The notes: generated by a model not told the origin, from the letters alone. A stretch of DNA of 64,000 nt from Neisseria lisongii (GCF_028463985.1 NZ_CP116766.1:1178001-1242000); one strand, 5' to 3'. Shown: positions 51,009-64,000, counted from the stretch's first letter. Program-made: numbers and translations.

Positions 51009-52154
51009 ATGAAAAAAACTTTGATTGCAGCGACACTCTGTGCCATGGTTTTAGCCGCCTGCGGCAAAGAAACCGCTCAAGAAACTGCCGAAGACCAACC
51101 CCACCAAGCCGCTGCGCCTGCCCGTTCCGGTGAATTAAACATCTACAACTGGTCGGATTATGTCGATCCGCAAACGCTGGCGGCGTTTGAACAAAACAAC
51201 AGCATCAACGTCCGCTACGATTACTACGACAGCAACGAAGCCTTGGAAGCCAAACTGCTGACCGGCAAATCGGGCTACGACCTCGTTGCTCCGTCGATTT
51301 CCAATGTCGGCCGCCAAATCAAAGCCGGCGCTTATCAGAAAATCGACAAAAGCCAGCTTTCCAATTACAGCAATATCGACCCCGATCTGCTCAATATGAT
51401 GGCAAGCGTCGATCCGGGCAACCAATATGCCGTGCCGTATTTCTGGGGCATGAACACCCTTGCCATCAACCAAGACTTGGTGAAAAAAGCACTGGGTAGC
51501 GAGCAGTTGCCGGAAAATGAATGGGACTTGGTGTTCAACCCTGAATATACCGCCAAACTGAAATCCTGCGGCATCAGCTATTTCGACAGCGCCACCGAAC
51601 AAATTCCACTGGCGCTGCACTATTTAGGTAAAGACCCCAACAGCGAAAACCCCGACGACATCAAAGCCGCTGTCGAAATGATGAAAAAAGTGCGTCCCGA
51701 CATCAAACGCTTTACCTCGTCAGGCTATATCGACGATATGGCCAGCGGCAACCTCTGCGTCGCCATCGGCTACGGCGGCGATTTAAACATCGCCAAAACC
51801 CGTGCCGAAGATGCAAAAAACGGCATCCATATCAAAGTATTGACCCCGTCCAACGGCGTAGGCATCTGGGTAGATTCATTTATGATTCCACGAGATGCCG
51901 ACAACGTTGCCAATGCCCACAAATACATCAACCATACACTGGAAGCCAAAACCGCTGCCCAAAACGGCAACTTCGTTACCTACGCTCCCGCCAGCCAACC
52001 GGCACGCAAACTGATGGAACCCCGCTACGCCGATGATCCGTCCATCTTCCCAAGCAAAGAACTGATGGCAAAAAGTTTCGTTATTTCACCGAAATCCTCC
52101 GACATCAGCAAACTCAGCGTCCGCCTGTGGCAAAACCTGAAAATGAGTCAATAA
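51009..52154 (+). CDS. potF: Polyamine ABC transporter binding lipoprotein (PotF-like)
   Basis: Periplasmic putrescine/spermidine receptor. 381 residues with lipoprotein signal MKKTLIAATLCAMVLAAC, a short Glu/Ala-rich linker, and the PotD/PotF fold from LNIYNWSDYVDPQTL. Strong agreement with PotF: YDYYDSNEALEAKLL, LKSCGISYFDS, LGKDPNSENPDD, SSGYIDDMASGNLCVAIGYGGD. Lipid anchoring is usual in Neisseria, in contrast to soluble enterobacterial PotF. ATPase and permease genes are not adjacent. Ribosome binding site AAAGGA precedes the ATG. Confidence 0.93.
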   Translation: MKKTLIAATLCAMVLAACGKETAQETAEDQPHQAAAPARSGELNIYNWSDYVDPQTLAAFEQNNSINVRYDYYDSNEALEAKLLTGKSGYDLVAPSISNVGRQIKAGAYQKIDKSQLSNYSNIDPDLLNMMASVDPGNQYAVPYFWGMNTLAINQDLVKKALGSEQLPENEWDLVFNPEYTAKLKSCGISYFDSATEQIPLALHYLGKDPNSENPDDIKAAVEMMKKVRPDIKRFTSSGYIDDMASGNLCVAIGYGGDLNIAKTRAEDAKNGIHIKVLTPSNGVGIWVDSFMIPRDADNVANAHKYINHTLEAKTAAQNGNFVTYAPASQPARKLMEPRYADDPSIFPSKELMAKSFVISPKSSDISKLSVRLWQNLKMSQ

Positions 52155-52233
52155 TTTGGGAGTAAATGAAATTTGAGACTTTTGTGATAAAGGTTTTAGA
52201 AATTTCTACAAATAACCCGTTCTATCATTATGT

Positions 52234-52273
52234 AAAACCGACCAATCGTTTTTAAATGATTGGCCGGTTTTTT
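52234..52273 (+). terminator. Terminator of potF
   Basis: AAAACCGACCAATC pairs with GATTGGCCGGTTTT (one mismatch), followed by T residues. Confidence 0.88.
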
Positions 52274-52342
52274 GATTCCTCATAACCCCTCAAGCAGCCC
52301 AGCAATCCCCATTTTCCAGACGTCCCCCCTTTGTGGCAACGC

Positions 52343-52376
52343 AAAGCCGCCCGGGCTGTATAGTCCGGACGGCTTT
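52343..52376 (-). terminator. Probable terminator of comEA
   Basis: AAAGCCGCCCGG and CCGGACGGCTTT enclose GCTGTATAGT, with one mismatched pair; located after comEA on the minus strand. Confidence 0.65.
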
Positions 52377-52418
52377 ACATTACGGTTTGATATTCCGGCG
52401 TTTACCCCGCCACCCTTC

Positions 52419-52706
52419 CTACTTTTTCAAAGCAGGGCCGGCCTTTTTAGCAGGCGGGGTGGAAGTAACGGCCTCCCCTTTCAGTTTCGAGAAGATGCCC
52501 TCCCCGATGCCTTTGACGTTTTTCAGCTCTTCGGGGGATTTGAACGCACCGTTGAGTTTGCGGTACTCTACAATGGCTTTTGCTTTGGCCGGGCCGATGC
52601 CGGGTAAGGCAGTCAGTTCGGTTTCGGAAGCGGTGTTGATGTTGACGGCTGCGGCGGCAAATGCGGTGGCAAGCATCAGTGCGGCTGCGGTAAGCAGTTT
52701 TTTCAT
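52419..52706 (-). CDS. comEA: ComEA-type competence DNA-binding protein
   Basis: Periplasmic DNA-binding protein that ratchets incoming DNA during transformation. 95 residues: signal MKKLLTAAALMLATAFAAAA, then a helix-hairpin-helix pair (VNINTASETELTALPGIGPA and FKSPEELKNVKGIGEGIFSKL) and a basic tail. In Neisseria comE copies lie just downstream of rRNA operons; here too it follows the 5S gene in the same orientation, 158 bases on. Together with ComP it completes part of the uptake machinery in this window. Confidence 0.94.
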   Translation of the reverse strand: MKKLLTAAALMLATAFAAAAVNINTASETELTALPGIGPAKAKAIVEYRKLNGAFKSPEELKNVKGIGEGIFSKLKGEAVTSTPPAKKAGPALKK

Positions 52707-52828
52707 GGTTTTTCTCCTTTGTGTGGGTTGTTTTGATTTGATGATACGGATTTTTTTGCAGCGGTTCAAGTTTTGGTGATGGGTTTTGGGGATTTGCTGT
52801 ATCGTTTTGAGTGTTTATCAAATGAAGT

Positions 52829-52856
52829 AAGCCCCCGAGGAATCCTCAGGGGCTTG
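52829..52856 (-). terminator. Terminator after the 5S rRNA gene
   Basis: AAGCCCCCGAGG and CCTCAGGGGCTT form a stem with one mismatch; no long T run follows, so read-through to comEA is possible. Confidence 0.6.
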
Positions 52857-52864
52857 GAATGGGT

Positions 52865-52980
52865 GTTTGGCGGTGACCTACTTTCACATGGAAGAACCAT
52901 ACTATCATCGGCGCTGAGTCGTTTCACGGTCCTGTTCGGGATGGGAAGGCGTGGGACCAACTCGCTATGGCCGCCAAACT
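52865..52980 (-). rRNA. rrf: 5S ribosomal RNA
   Basis: About 115 bases, 5'-GGCGGCCATAGCGAGTTGGT to ...AAAGTAGGTCACCGCC-3' on the minus strand, typical 5S with closing stem GGCGG/CCGCC. Boundaries are approximate. Confidence 0.93.
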
Positions 52981-53098
52981 TAAACTGTACAAATTGTTAA
53001 GCCGTTATGCAGTTTCCTGCAGTTATTTATTGTTTAATCAACTGTTGGTGATGATTGAATCATCAGTAAGCTTTTATCTTTGAAGTTCTTCAAATGAT

Positions 53099-55983
<2,885 letters not shown>

Positions 55984-56357
55984 CTATCATTTCAAGAACC
56001 TCTTTGACTTCGCTTTGCTCCCGTTGACTAGGAAACTCGGCTTAAGGTTTTTACTTTGATAAAGCTTACTGCTTTGTTGTGTGTTGCTCCTGCCTTTTGT
56101 GTTTCAGGAGCAACTCGATACAATCATCACCCAAATACTGTGGTTTACTTCTTGGTAACGTTTAGTGTTTGCAAACATTAAACGTTAAAGTAAACCGACA
56201 TTGTCTTTGTTTGTTGATTTCGGCTTTCCAATTTGTTAAAGATCGATGCGTTTGATATTGCTATTACTCCGCAAATCAAAATGAGCTGGGCATTCTATCA
56301 GCTTCCTATCTTTTGTCAATAGGATTCTGTTTCCCAACTTGCTTTGATTTGTGAAGT
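55984..56357 (-). other. 16S-23S spacer, distal part with boxA
   Basis: Non-coding. Contains the 23S 5' processing arm (to 56001) and a boxA-like site CGATCTTTAACA (complement of 56234-56245), which recruits the Nus antitermination complex for the 23S part. No tRNA other than the two listed. Confidence 0.65.
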
Positions 56358-56433
56358 TGGTGGAGGCAAACGGGATCGAACCGATGACCCCCTGCTTGCA
56401 AAGCAGGTGCTCTACCAACTGAGCTATGCCCCC
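56358..56433 (-). tRNA. tRNA-Ala (anticodon TGC)
   Basis: 76 bases including CCA in the rRNA spacer. 5' GGGGGCATAGCTCAGTTGGT, anticodon loop TTTGCAA, 3' TTTGCCTCCACCA. Confidence 0.97.
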
Positions 56434-56438
56434 ATTCT

Positions 56439-56515
<77 letters not shown>

Positions 56516-56606
56516 AGATTTAACTCTTAAGCCTTCACTCAAGTGTTATCCGCATCTCTATCTACAGTTTACCGATAAGTGTGAGTGCTTAAAGCCTCTT
56601 CTTCTC

Positions 56607-58150
<1,544 letters not shown>

Positions 58151-58276
58151 AATCTCTAACTTTTTTAACTTCTGGTCTGCTTCAAAGAAACTGACAAGTC
58201 AATGTTAAAACATTTGTCTTGTCTGTCTTTTCAACAGTGTGAGGCTTTATGCACTCACACTTATCGGTAATCTGTC

Positions 58277-58288
58277 TGTTAAAGAGCG
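58277..58288 (-). promoter_or_regulatory. boxA antitermination site of the rRNA leader
   Basis: CGCTCTTTAACA on the minus strand, 11 of 12 with the consensus TGCTCTTTAACA. Confidence 0.8.
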
Positions 58289-58295
58289 AAAACGA

Positions 58296-58324
58296 ATTAT
58301 CAGACTATTTTTCTTCGCTGTCAA
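58296..58324 (-). promoter_or_regulatory. rRNA operon promoter P2
   Basis: TTGACA (58319-58324), 17 bases, GATAAT (58296-58301), read on the minus strand. Confidence 0.8.
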
Positions 58325-58417
58325 CTTTTTTCATCGAAATCTCTTTCAATCAATCCGGCCAACTGCTATAATCTTCTGTTCGTCTTTTTCTTCACCGCCG
58401 AAGCAGCGAAGAACCGA

Positions 58418-58446
58418 ACTATACCCCTCCCAACCAAACCAGTCAA
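58418..58446 (-). promoter_or_regulatory. rRNA operon promoter P1
   Basis: TTGACT (58441-58446), 17 bases, TATAGT (58418-58423), read on the minus strand; AT-rich sequence upstream could serve as an UP element. Confidence 0.75.
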
Positions 58447-58780
58447 CACCAAAAATCGACTTTTCGCAGACAAAATCTGCAAATGCCTATCGCTAAAGGA
58501 AATTTTGTTTGAAGATTTTTGAAGTTTTTTCTGAAAAAAGAAATTCCCCTCTGCTCTAAATCAAACAGTAAAACTTAGGCCGTCTGAAAATCGGGGTTTT
58601 TCAGACGGCCTAATCAAAAATTACTGCCTCAAATATAAAATCCTTGTTTCGCTGCCCTGCCGACTTCTAATGCTTTGTTTCCTTTCGTGCCGTGTTTTTT
58701 GGTATGATGGCGTTATTCTTAAAACATCTGCCGCCGATTTGGCGGCATCTTGATTATCTTTTGATTCAGGCGTTGTGATT
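58447..58780. other. Intergenic region between the rRNA operon and thrB
   Basis: Non-coding: AT-rich upstream part of the rRNA promoter, an uptake-sequence hairpin (58575-58613), and the thrB upstream region. No gene is seen. Confidence 0.6.
58575..58613. other. Uptake-sequence inverted pair
   Basis: TTAGGCCGTCTGAAAA and TTTTCAGACGGCCTAA around seven bases, between divergent transcripts (rRNA operon and thrB). Confidence 0.65.
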
Positions 58781-59707
58781 ATGTCCGTTTATACCCATGT
58801 ATCCGATGAGGCGATCCGTTCTTTTCTGACCCATTATGATTTGGGGGAATTTGTGTCCTTGCAGGGCATTGCTCAGGGGATTACCAACAGCAATTATTTT
58901 TTGACTACTTCAACCGGCCGTTATGTATTGACGGTTTTTGAAGTATTAAAACAGGAAGAATTGCCTTTTTTCTTGGAACTGAACCAGCATTTAAGTGAAA
59001 ACGGGGTTGCCTGTGCTGCGCCGGTTGCCAGAACGGACGGGCGTTTGGATTCGGAACTGGAAGGCAAACCCGCCTGTGTGGTTGCCTGCTTGAGCGGTGC
59101 GGATACCAGCTGGGCAACGGAAAAGCAGTGTTTCAATACCGGCGCTATGCTGGCCAAAATGCACTTAGCCGGACAAAGTTTTCCGCTGGCGATGGATAAT
59201 CCCCGTGCCGAAAAATGGTGGCGGGAAGCCTTTGTTCAGCTCGAACCGGTTTTGGAAACCGATGATGCAGCACTGTTGAAAGACGAAATTGCGTTTTTGG
59301 ACAACCACCCTGCCGATCATCTGCCGTCCGGCATTATTCATGCGGATTTGTTTAAAGACAATGTGTTGCTCGATGGGGAAAACGTCGCCGGATTTATTGA
59401 TTTTTATTATGCCTGCAACGGCAATTTTATGTATGACTTGGCGGTGGCGGTCAATGACTGGGCGAGAACGGCGGACAATAAACTGGATTCGGCATTAAAA
59501 GATGCCTTTATCCGAGGCTATGAATCCGTACGACCGATTTCGGAAGCGGAACGCTCTTATCTGCCGGTGGCGCACCGTGCCGGCTGCATCCGTTTTTGGG
59601 TTTCCCGCCTGCTGGACTTCCATTTCCCGACTTCGGGTGAAATGACGTTTATTAAAGACCCGAACGCTTTCCGGGATTTGCTGCTGACTTTCCGCAACGC
59701 AGTATAG
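58781..59707 (+). CDS. thrB: Homoserine kinase
   Basis: Phosphorylates homoserine in threonine synthesis. 308 residues from ATG at 58781 (MSVYTHVSDEAIRSFL), of the aminoglycoside-phosphotransferase-like homoserine kinase type used by pseudomonads and Neisseria, not the GHMP type. Motifs: GITNSNYFLTTSTGRYVLTVFE, the catalytic IIHADLFKDNVLLDGENVAGFIDFYYA (HxDxxxxN then DF). A stand-alone gene closed by a palindromic terminator. Confidence 0.95.
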   Translation: MSVYTHVSDEAIRSFLTHYDLGEFVSLQGIAQGITNSNYFLTTSTGRYVLTVFEVLKQEELPFFLELNQHLSENGVACAAPVARTDGRLDSELEGKPACVVACLSGADTSWATEKQCFNTGAMLAKMHLAGQSFPLAMDNPRAEKWWREAFVQLEPVLETDDAALLKDEIAFLDNHPADHLPSGIIHADLFKDNVLLDGENVAGFIDFYYACNGNFMYDLAVAVNDWARTADNKLDSALKDAFIRGYESVRPISEAERSYLPVAHRAGCIRFWVSRLLDFHFPTSGEMTFIKDPNAFRDLLLTFRNAV

Positions 59708-59727
59708 CAAATCCGCTTTAAACCCAA

Positions 59728-59759
59728 AGGCCGTCTGAAAATCGATTTTCAGACGGCCT
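59728..59759. terminator. Perfect palindromic terminator between thrB and ltgA
   Basis: 16-base arms AGGCCGTCTGAAAATC and GATTTTCAGACGGCCT with no spacer, followed by TTTT; serves both convergent genes. Confidence 0.88.
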
Positions 59760-59779
59760 GTTTTATCTACCCGTAGCGA

Positions 59780-61654
59780 TTATTTTGCCGGAATTACGCC
59801 CATGCGTTGTTTGAGCGAGGTTTTGGGTTCGTTGAACAGTGAAGCGTAGTAAGTGGCGTTGGCCATTACTTTTTTCACATAATCACGGGTTTCGTCAAAC
59901 GGTATGGTTTCGGCGTAGATTGCGCCTTCAAGCGGAATATCTGCCTGCCAGTTGCGGGCGCGGCCGGGGCCGGCGTTGTAGCCTGCGGTCGCCATGACTT
60001 CGTTATTCTGCAAGCGGCGGCGGGCATCGGCCATATACCATGTTCCCATGCGGATATTGCCCTCGGTTGTATAAAGTTCGCTGCTGCTCATGCCGATTTT
60101 GGAAGCGATTTCCCGTGCGGTGGCGGGCATGACCTGCATCAGTCCTTGTGCGCCGACGCTGGATTGCGCCCCCATCACGAAGCGGCTTTCCTGACGGATC
60201 AAGCCATACACCCAAGCCGGATCAACACCAGCCAAAGAAGCGTAGCGGACGGTGGTGTCTTTAAACGGCGACAGGTAACGCAGTTGGTAATTGAGTTTGT
60301 GGTCGGTGCGGTCGGCGCTGTTGATCGCCATATCGTAAAACTGATGATCGTAGGCGACTTGGGCGGCGGTCAGCAGATGATCTTCGCTGAATCCCCGTGT
60401 GGCAAAACGCCATTCTGCCTGCGCTTGGCGGCGCATTTTGGCATCGCCGTTTAATTTACTGTTTTGAAACAGGGTCAATGAGCGTTTGATTGCGCCGTCG
60501 TTTGCCATGCGGCTGACTTCGCTGCGGGCTGCGTCGGCAACATTGTTTTGCGTGCTGACACGTCTGCCCAACTCTTCGCCCGCCATCAGGGCGTAGAAAT
60601 TGCGGCCCGAAGCGGCGGCTTGTTCGTATAAAGGTCTGGCCCGGCTGTGATTGCCTTGGGCGGCGTAGCTGCGTGCCAACCAGTATTGCCAAGTCGGGTC
60701 TTTCTGCAACTTGGACGGCATGGCGGCAATCACGCCTGCCAATTCGTCCCAGCGTTGCAGACGCAATGCGGCACGGGCATACCATTCGAGCTGCTCATCG
60801 CTTAATTGGCTACGGTCGGCGGCACGGCCGTAATAGCTCAAAGCGATCGCCATGTTTTGGTTTTTCGCCTGATAATGTCCCAACACGCCCCATGCAAAAC
60901 TGCTTTGCGCACGGCTCAAACCGCCTTCCATTGCCGACAGCGTGGCGGCGGCCGAAGCCGATTTGCGGGCATCTTTGCCGATAACGCTTAATAATGAATA
61001 TTCCTGCGCACCTTGTCCGCCACCGTCAAACGGGCTGCCCAAGGCGGCTGCCAGATTGCGGGCATCGGTGGTTTGGCTGTTGCTCAACAAGCCCCGCACC
61101 CGCCGCCATGCAGCGTCCGAATTCAGACGGCCTGCCGCTGCTGCGGCTTCTACCAAGCGGGTGCAGCCCGGTGCCAAGCGTTTGGTTTCCTGCACCAAAT
61201 CGGCCGCCATGCTGTAATCCCCGCTGTTTAAGGCGGCGTAACACTGCACTTCCTGCGAGCGGCCGGCGGCTTCCAGTTTGCGGTATTCCTGTTGGAACGT
61301 TGCCCACTGTCCCCGCAAAGCCAGACTTTTCAGCCATTCGTTGCGCACGCTCTCGGCCATGGCACTGTTGCCTGCCTGCGCCAAAAACTGTTGCGCCGTC
61401 ATATCGTCGCCGCGTTTGGCGGCATCGAAGGCCGTCTGAAAAAAAGCATAATCGGCCAAGGTTTTGGCTTCGCTTTCAGCAGCACGGGACGGCACGGGCG
61501 CAACCGCAGTCGGGCCCGCATTGGAAGCGGCCGCAGAAGCCGCCGGTTCGGCCGGTTGGTTGGAAGACGAGCAGGCGGAAATCAGCGCCGCCGCCAAGAT
61601 TGCGAGCGGCCACGAATGTGTCTGTTTGGTCATCATCGGTTTGTTCTTCATCAT
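59780..61654 (-). CDS. ltgA: Lytic transglycosylase LtgA (Slt70 type), lipoprotein
   Basis: Cleaves peptidoglycan strands to 1,6-anhydro products. 624 residues from ATG at 61654; ATGs at 61651 and about 61636 are alternatives. Lipobox ISACSS, then a low-complexity Ala/Pro linker, a superhelical U- and L-domain, and the catalytic SLT domain: GLIRQESRFVMGAQSSVGAQ with the catalytic Glu, GLMQVMPATAREIA, TAGYNAGPGRARNW. Close to neisserial LtgA along its length. Two uptake-sequence cores are within the gene (61123, 61431). Confidence 0.94.
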   Translation of the reverse strand: MMKNKPMMTKQTHSWPLAILAAALISACSSSNQPAEPAASAAASNAGPTAVAPVPSRAAESEAKTLADYAFFQTAFDAAKRGDDMTAQQFLAQAGNSAMAESVRNEWLKSLALRGQWATFQQEYRKLEAAGRSQEVQCYAALNSGDYSMAADLVQETKRLAPGCTRLVEAAAAAGRLNSDAAWRRVRGLLSNSQTTDARNLAAALGSPFDGGGQGAQEYSLLSVIGKDARKSASAAATLSAMEGGLSRAQSSFAWGVLGHYQAKNQNMAIALSYYGRAADRSQLSDEQLEWYARAALRLQRWDELAGVIAAMPSKLQKDPTWQYWLARSYAAQGNHSRARPLYEQAAASGRNFYALMAGEELGRRVSTQNNVADAARSEVSRMANDGAIKRSLTLFQNSKLNGDAKMRRQAQAEWRFATRGFSEDHLLTAAQVAYDHQFYDMAINSADRTDHKLNYQLRYLSPFKDTTVRYASLAGVDPAWVYGLIRQESRFVMGAQSSVGAQGLMQVMPATAREIASKIGMSSSELYTTEGNIRMGTWYMADARRRLQNNEVMATAGYNAGPGRARNWQADIPLEGAIYAETIPFDETRDYVKKVMANATYYASLFNEPKTSLKQRMGVIPAK

Positions 61655-61774
61655 ATCCGTTTCAAAAACAATTCCGCCAATCTTAAACGATTGGCGGACA
61701 ATCTTCATCTGTTCCAACGCTTTTTTACATTTTCAGACGGCCTTGAGGGTCTTGTCTGCGAACAATATCCGGCG

Positions 61775-62335
61775 TTACATACAGCCTTCGTTTTGGCACA
61801 GGGTAAACAGCGGCACGCCGCTTTCACGGATTTTTTTGCCGCCGTCCAAATCGGTAAATTCCAAAATCGCCGCCACTTCGATAATATCGCCGCCCAAACG
61901 GCGGATCAGTTCCATACCCGCCATCATGGTGCCGCCGGTTGCCACCAAATCGTCCACCAGCAGCACACGGTCGCCCTTGCCGATGGCATCGGTATGGATT
62001 TCCACCGTTGCTTCGCCGTATTCCAAAGCATAGCTTTGCGATACAGTATCAAACGGCAATTTGCCTTTTTTGCGGATCGGCACAAAGCCGACATTCAGCT
62101 GATACGCCAGCGCCGCACCGATAATAAAACCCCGTGCGTCCAAACCCGCCACTACATCGATTTTTTGTCCCATATAGCGGTACACCATCAAATCGACCAG
62201 CAGACGGAAATATTCGGCACTCTGCAAAACCGGCGTAATATCGTGAAACAAAATGCCTTTTTGCGGCCAGTTTTCGATTTTGCGGATTTTTTCCGCCAAC
62301 ACATTCACACCCACCGCTTCCGGATGAACCAACAT
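61775..62335 (-). CDS. apt: Adenine phosphoribosyltransferase
   Basis: Converts adenine and PRPP to AMP. 186 residues from ATG at 62335 (MLVHPEAVGVNVL). Motifs: PQKGILFHDITPVL, GLDARGFIIGAAL, the PRPP-binding VLLVDDLVATGGTM. Frame upstream to 62986 is antisense to gmk and is ignored. Divergent from gmk. Confidence 0.95.
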   Translation of the reverse strand: MLVHPEAVGVNVLAEKIRKIENWPQKGILFHDITPVLQSAEYFRLLVDLMVYRYMGQKIDVVAGLDARGFIIGAALAYQLNVGFVPIRKKGKLPFDTVSQSYALEYGEATVEIHTDAIGKGDRVLLVDDLVATGGTMMAGMELIRRLGGDIIEVAAILEFTDLDGGKKIRESGVPLFTLCQNEGCM

Positions 62336-62470
62336 TTTTATTGTCCTAATAACAGTCAAACGGTTGATTGTAACAAATTTATGCCGTTTGTGGCGAAGCC
62401 GTCTGAAAATCGAAAAGCACACACAGCTGTGATATAATGCGGGATAAAATTTTTCTATGGCAAACCGATT

Positions 62471-63088
62471 ATGCAAAACCCAGAAAAAGGCAATATTTTC
62501 ATCATTTCCGCCGCCTCCGGCACCGGCAAAACCACGCTGGTTTCCCGATTGCTGCAAAACCACAACACGCTGCGGGTTTCCGTATCCCACACCACCCGTG
62601 CGCCCCGCACCGGCGAAGAAAACGGCGTGCATTACCACTTCGTTTCCAAAGAAGAATTCGAACGCCTGATTGCAGCAAATGCCTTTTTGGAACACGCCGA
62701 CGTGTTCGGTAACTATTACGGCACCGGCATCGAAAGCGTGCAATCGCTTTGCGCACAAGGCTTTGATGTGATTCTCGAAATCGATGTCCAAGGGGCGGAA
62801 CAGGTCCGCCGCAAACTGCCCGAAGCCTGCAGCATTTTCATTCTGCCGCCTTCCGCCGAAACTCTGGCGCAACGCCTGAAAGGGCGGGCAACCGACAGCG
62901 AAGATGTGATTCAGACCCGTCTGGCGAAAGCCCGCCACGAAATCAGCCGCTCGGTCGATTTCGACTATGTCGTTATCAACGACCAACTCGACACCGCCGA
63001 AGCCGAGCTATACGCCGTTATCCGCTCACGCCGTCTGAAAACGGCGGCTCAATCGGCATTTATCGAGAATCTATTGGACAATTTCTAA
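62471..63088 (+). CDS. gmk: Guanylate kinase
   Basis: Phosphorylates GMP to GDP. 205 residues; P-loop SAASGTGKTTLVSRLL, GMP-binding SVSHTTRAPRTGEENGVHYHF, and LEIDVQGAEQVRR. An uptake-sequence core (near 63028) is read as part of the C-terminus. First gene of the conserved gmk-rpoZ-spoT cluster. Confidence 0.96.
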   Translation: MQNPEKGNIFIISAASGTGKTTLVSRLLQNHNTLRVSVSHTTRAPRTGEENGVHYHFVSKEEFERLIAANAFLEHADVFGNYYGTGIESVQSLCAQGFDVILEIDVQGAEQVRRKLPEACSIFILPPSAETLAQRLKGRATDSEDVIQTRLAKARHEISRSVDFDYVVINDQLDTAEAELYAVIRSRRLKTAAQSAFIENLLDNF

Positions 63089-63150
63089 AAAACAGCGAAA
63101 ATAATATTTTTTCCGTTTCCCTTTCATTTCAACACAAGCGAGTAAACAAT

Positions 63151-63357
63151 ATGGCACGCATTACCACTGAAGACTGCACCGGCAAAATCCCCAACCACTT
63201 CGACCTGACACTGGTCGCCGCCCGCCGCGCCCGCCAGCTCGAAACCGGCAACACCCCTCTGGTTGACGATATCCGCAACAACAAACCGACCGTAACCGCT
63301 CTGCGCGAAATCGCCGCCGGCCATATCGGTACCGAACTCTTGTCGCGCAACAAATAA
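63151..63357 (+). CDS. rpoZ: RNA polymerase omega subunit
   Basis: 68 residues; MARITTEDCTGKIPNHFDLT start, then RARQLETGNTPLVDDIRNNKPTVTALREIAAG. Assembles the beta' subunit and forms part of the ppGpp site. Sits between gmk and spoT, as in most proteobacteria. Confidence 0.96.
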   Translation: MARITTEDCTGKIPNHFDLTLVAARRARQLETGNTPLVDDIRNNKPTVTALREIAAGHIGTELLSRNK

Positions 63358-63380
63358 CCTGAGCAGGAGGCCGTCTGAAA

Positions 63381-64000
63381 ATGCCAGCCCCATTACCCAC
63401 CGCCCCATACGATCCGCTGACCGCCAAAGAGCGGGAACTGCTGTTCCGCGCCGCCGCCTATCTGAATCCGCAGGAGTCGGCCGAGCTGGAAAAAGCCGTT
63501 GCCTATGCGTTTCACGCCCACGACGGACAAACCCGTAAAAGCGGCGAGCCTTACATTACCCACCCGATTGCCGTTGCCACCCAACTGGCCATCTGGCACA
63601 TGGATATCCAAGGCTTGTGCGCCGGTGTGATGCACGACGTATTGGAAGACACCGGCGTAACCAAAACCGAAATGGCGGCAAATTTCGGCGAAATCATCGC
63701 CGAAATGGTGGACGGCCTCTCCAAGCTGGAAAAACTCAAATTCGAAGACCATGCCGAACATCAGGCGGAAAGTTTCCGCAAACTGATTCTCGCCATGACC
63801 AAAGACGTGCGGGTGATTATCGTCAAACTCGCCGACCGTCTGCACAATATGCGCACTCTAGGCTCGATGCGTCCCGACAAACGCCGCCGCATTGCCAAAG
63901 AAACGCTGGAAATCTACGCCCAAATCGCCAACCGTATCGGCCTGAACAATGCTTATCAGGAACTGCAGGACTTATCGTTTCAAAATCTGCACCCGAAACG
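63381..64000 (+). CDS. spoT: Bifunctional (p)ppGpp synthetase/hydrolase SpoT (3' end outside window)
   Basis: Stringent-response enzyme; only the first 206 codons are in the window. The hydrolase HD domain is clear: SGEPYITHPIAVA, VMHDVLEDTGV with the HD pair and ED, VKLADRLHNMRTL. These intact residues indicate an active ppGpp hydrolase; the synthetase, TGS and ACT domains would lie beyond the edge. The start ATG at 63381 is preceded by AGGAGG (63365-63370), and an uptake sequence (AGGCCGTCTGAA) fills the space from the Shine-Dalgarno to the start codon. Confidence 0.95.
   Translation, partial: MPAPLPTAPYDPLTAKERELLFRAAAYLNPQESAELEKAVAYAFHAHDGQTRKSGEPYITHPIAVATQLAIWHMDIQGLCAGVMHDVLEDTGVTKTEMAANFGEIIAEMVDGLSKLEKLKFEDHAEHQAESFRKLILAMTKDVRVIIVKLADRLHNMRTLGSMRPDKRRRIAKETLEIYAQIANRIGLNNAYQELQDLSFQNLHPK

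Noticed and set aside
61775..62986. A 403-residue version of Apt
   Set aside because: The extension is antisense to gmk and lacks any domain; the ATG at 62335 gives the family length.

Overview
The window is a piece of a Neisseriaceae chromosome, most likely a Neisseria species that uses the AG form of the DNA uptake sequence. The 12-mer AGGCCGTCTGAA, with some ATGCCGTCTGAA, occurs dozens of times on both strands, very often as inverted pairs that serve as terminators. Gene orders such as folC-SPOR-cvpA-purF, gmk-rpoZ-spoT, ybeY-corC and a comEA gene beside the rRNA operon fit Neisseria, as do ComP, LtgA and LdcA homologues. The species cannot be fixed from sequence alone.

Layout. 1-1.2 kb: nicotinamide riboside salvage (pnuC and an NadR-type kinase). 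1.2-6.5 kb: accessory block with an IS110-family transposase and a candidate bridge RNA, a lone LysR regulator, and a two-gene cassette on the minus strand made of an AAA/DUF4143 ATPase followed by an AT-rich reverse transcriptase of the defence-associated (UG/DRT/Abi-like) kind. This cassette is the best candidate for an undescribed system. 6.6-24.3 kb: core metabolism and informational genes (lysC, gph, recX, rluF, trkH, Zur-controlled rpmE2-rpmJ2, greB, purF, cvpA, folC, an amino-acid ABC ATPase, rsmA, maf, rnhA, a HIT protein, ldcA). 24.5-29.3 kb: macA-macB-outer membrane factor efflux operon. 29.6-36 kb: a small membrane protein, a miniature transposon inserted into an uptake sequence just upstream of comP, corC/ybeY, hemC, pheA and a Bcr/CflA exporter. 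36-46.7 kb: HerA-like ATPase, small exported proteins, recR, ppiD, an ArsC-family protein, trmB, yeiH, rnr. 46.8-47.3 kb: two tRNA-Leu(CAG) and one tRNA-Ser(GGA). 47.9-52.2 kb: parE, rppH, potF. 52.4-58.5 kb: comEA and a complete rRNA operon (16S, tRNA-Ile, tRNA-Ala, 23S, 5S) on the minus strand, with two good promoters, boxA sites and processing stems. 58.8-64 kb: thrB, ltgA, apt, gmk, rpoZ and the 5' part of spoT.

Intergenic space is full of short mobile DNA: at least six elements with TATAG...CTATA ends resembling Correia elements (one interrupted by a second element), a 143-bp IS-derived miniature element with a 5-bp target duplication, a GTAGGTTGGGTC-type repeat present twice, and a roughly 190-bp repeat present twice. 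Natural transformation is a recurring theme: uptake sequences, the uptake-sequence receptor ComP (with an unusual Gln at mature position 5) and ComEA are all present.
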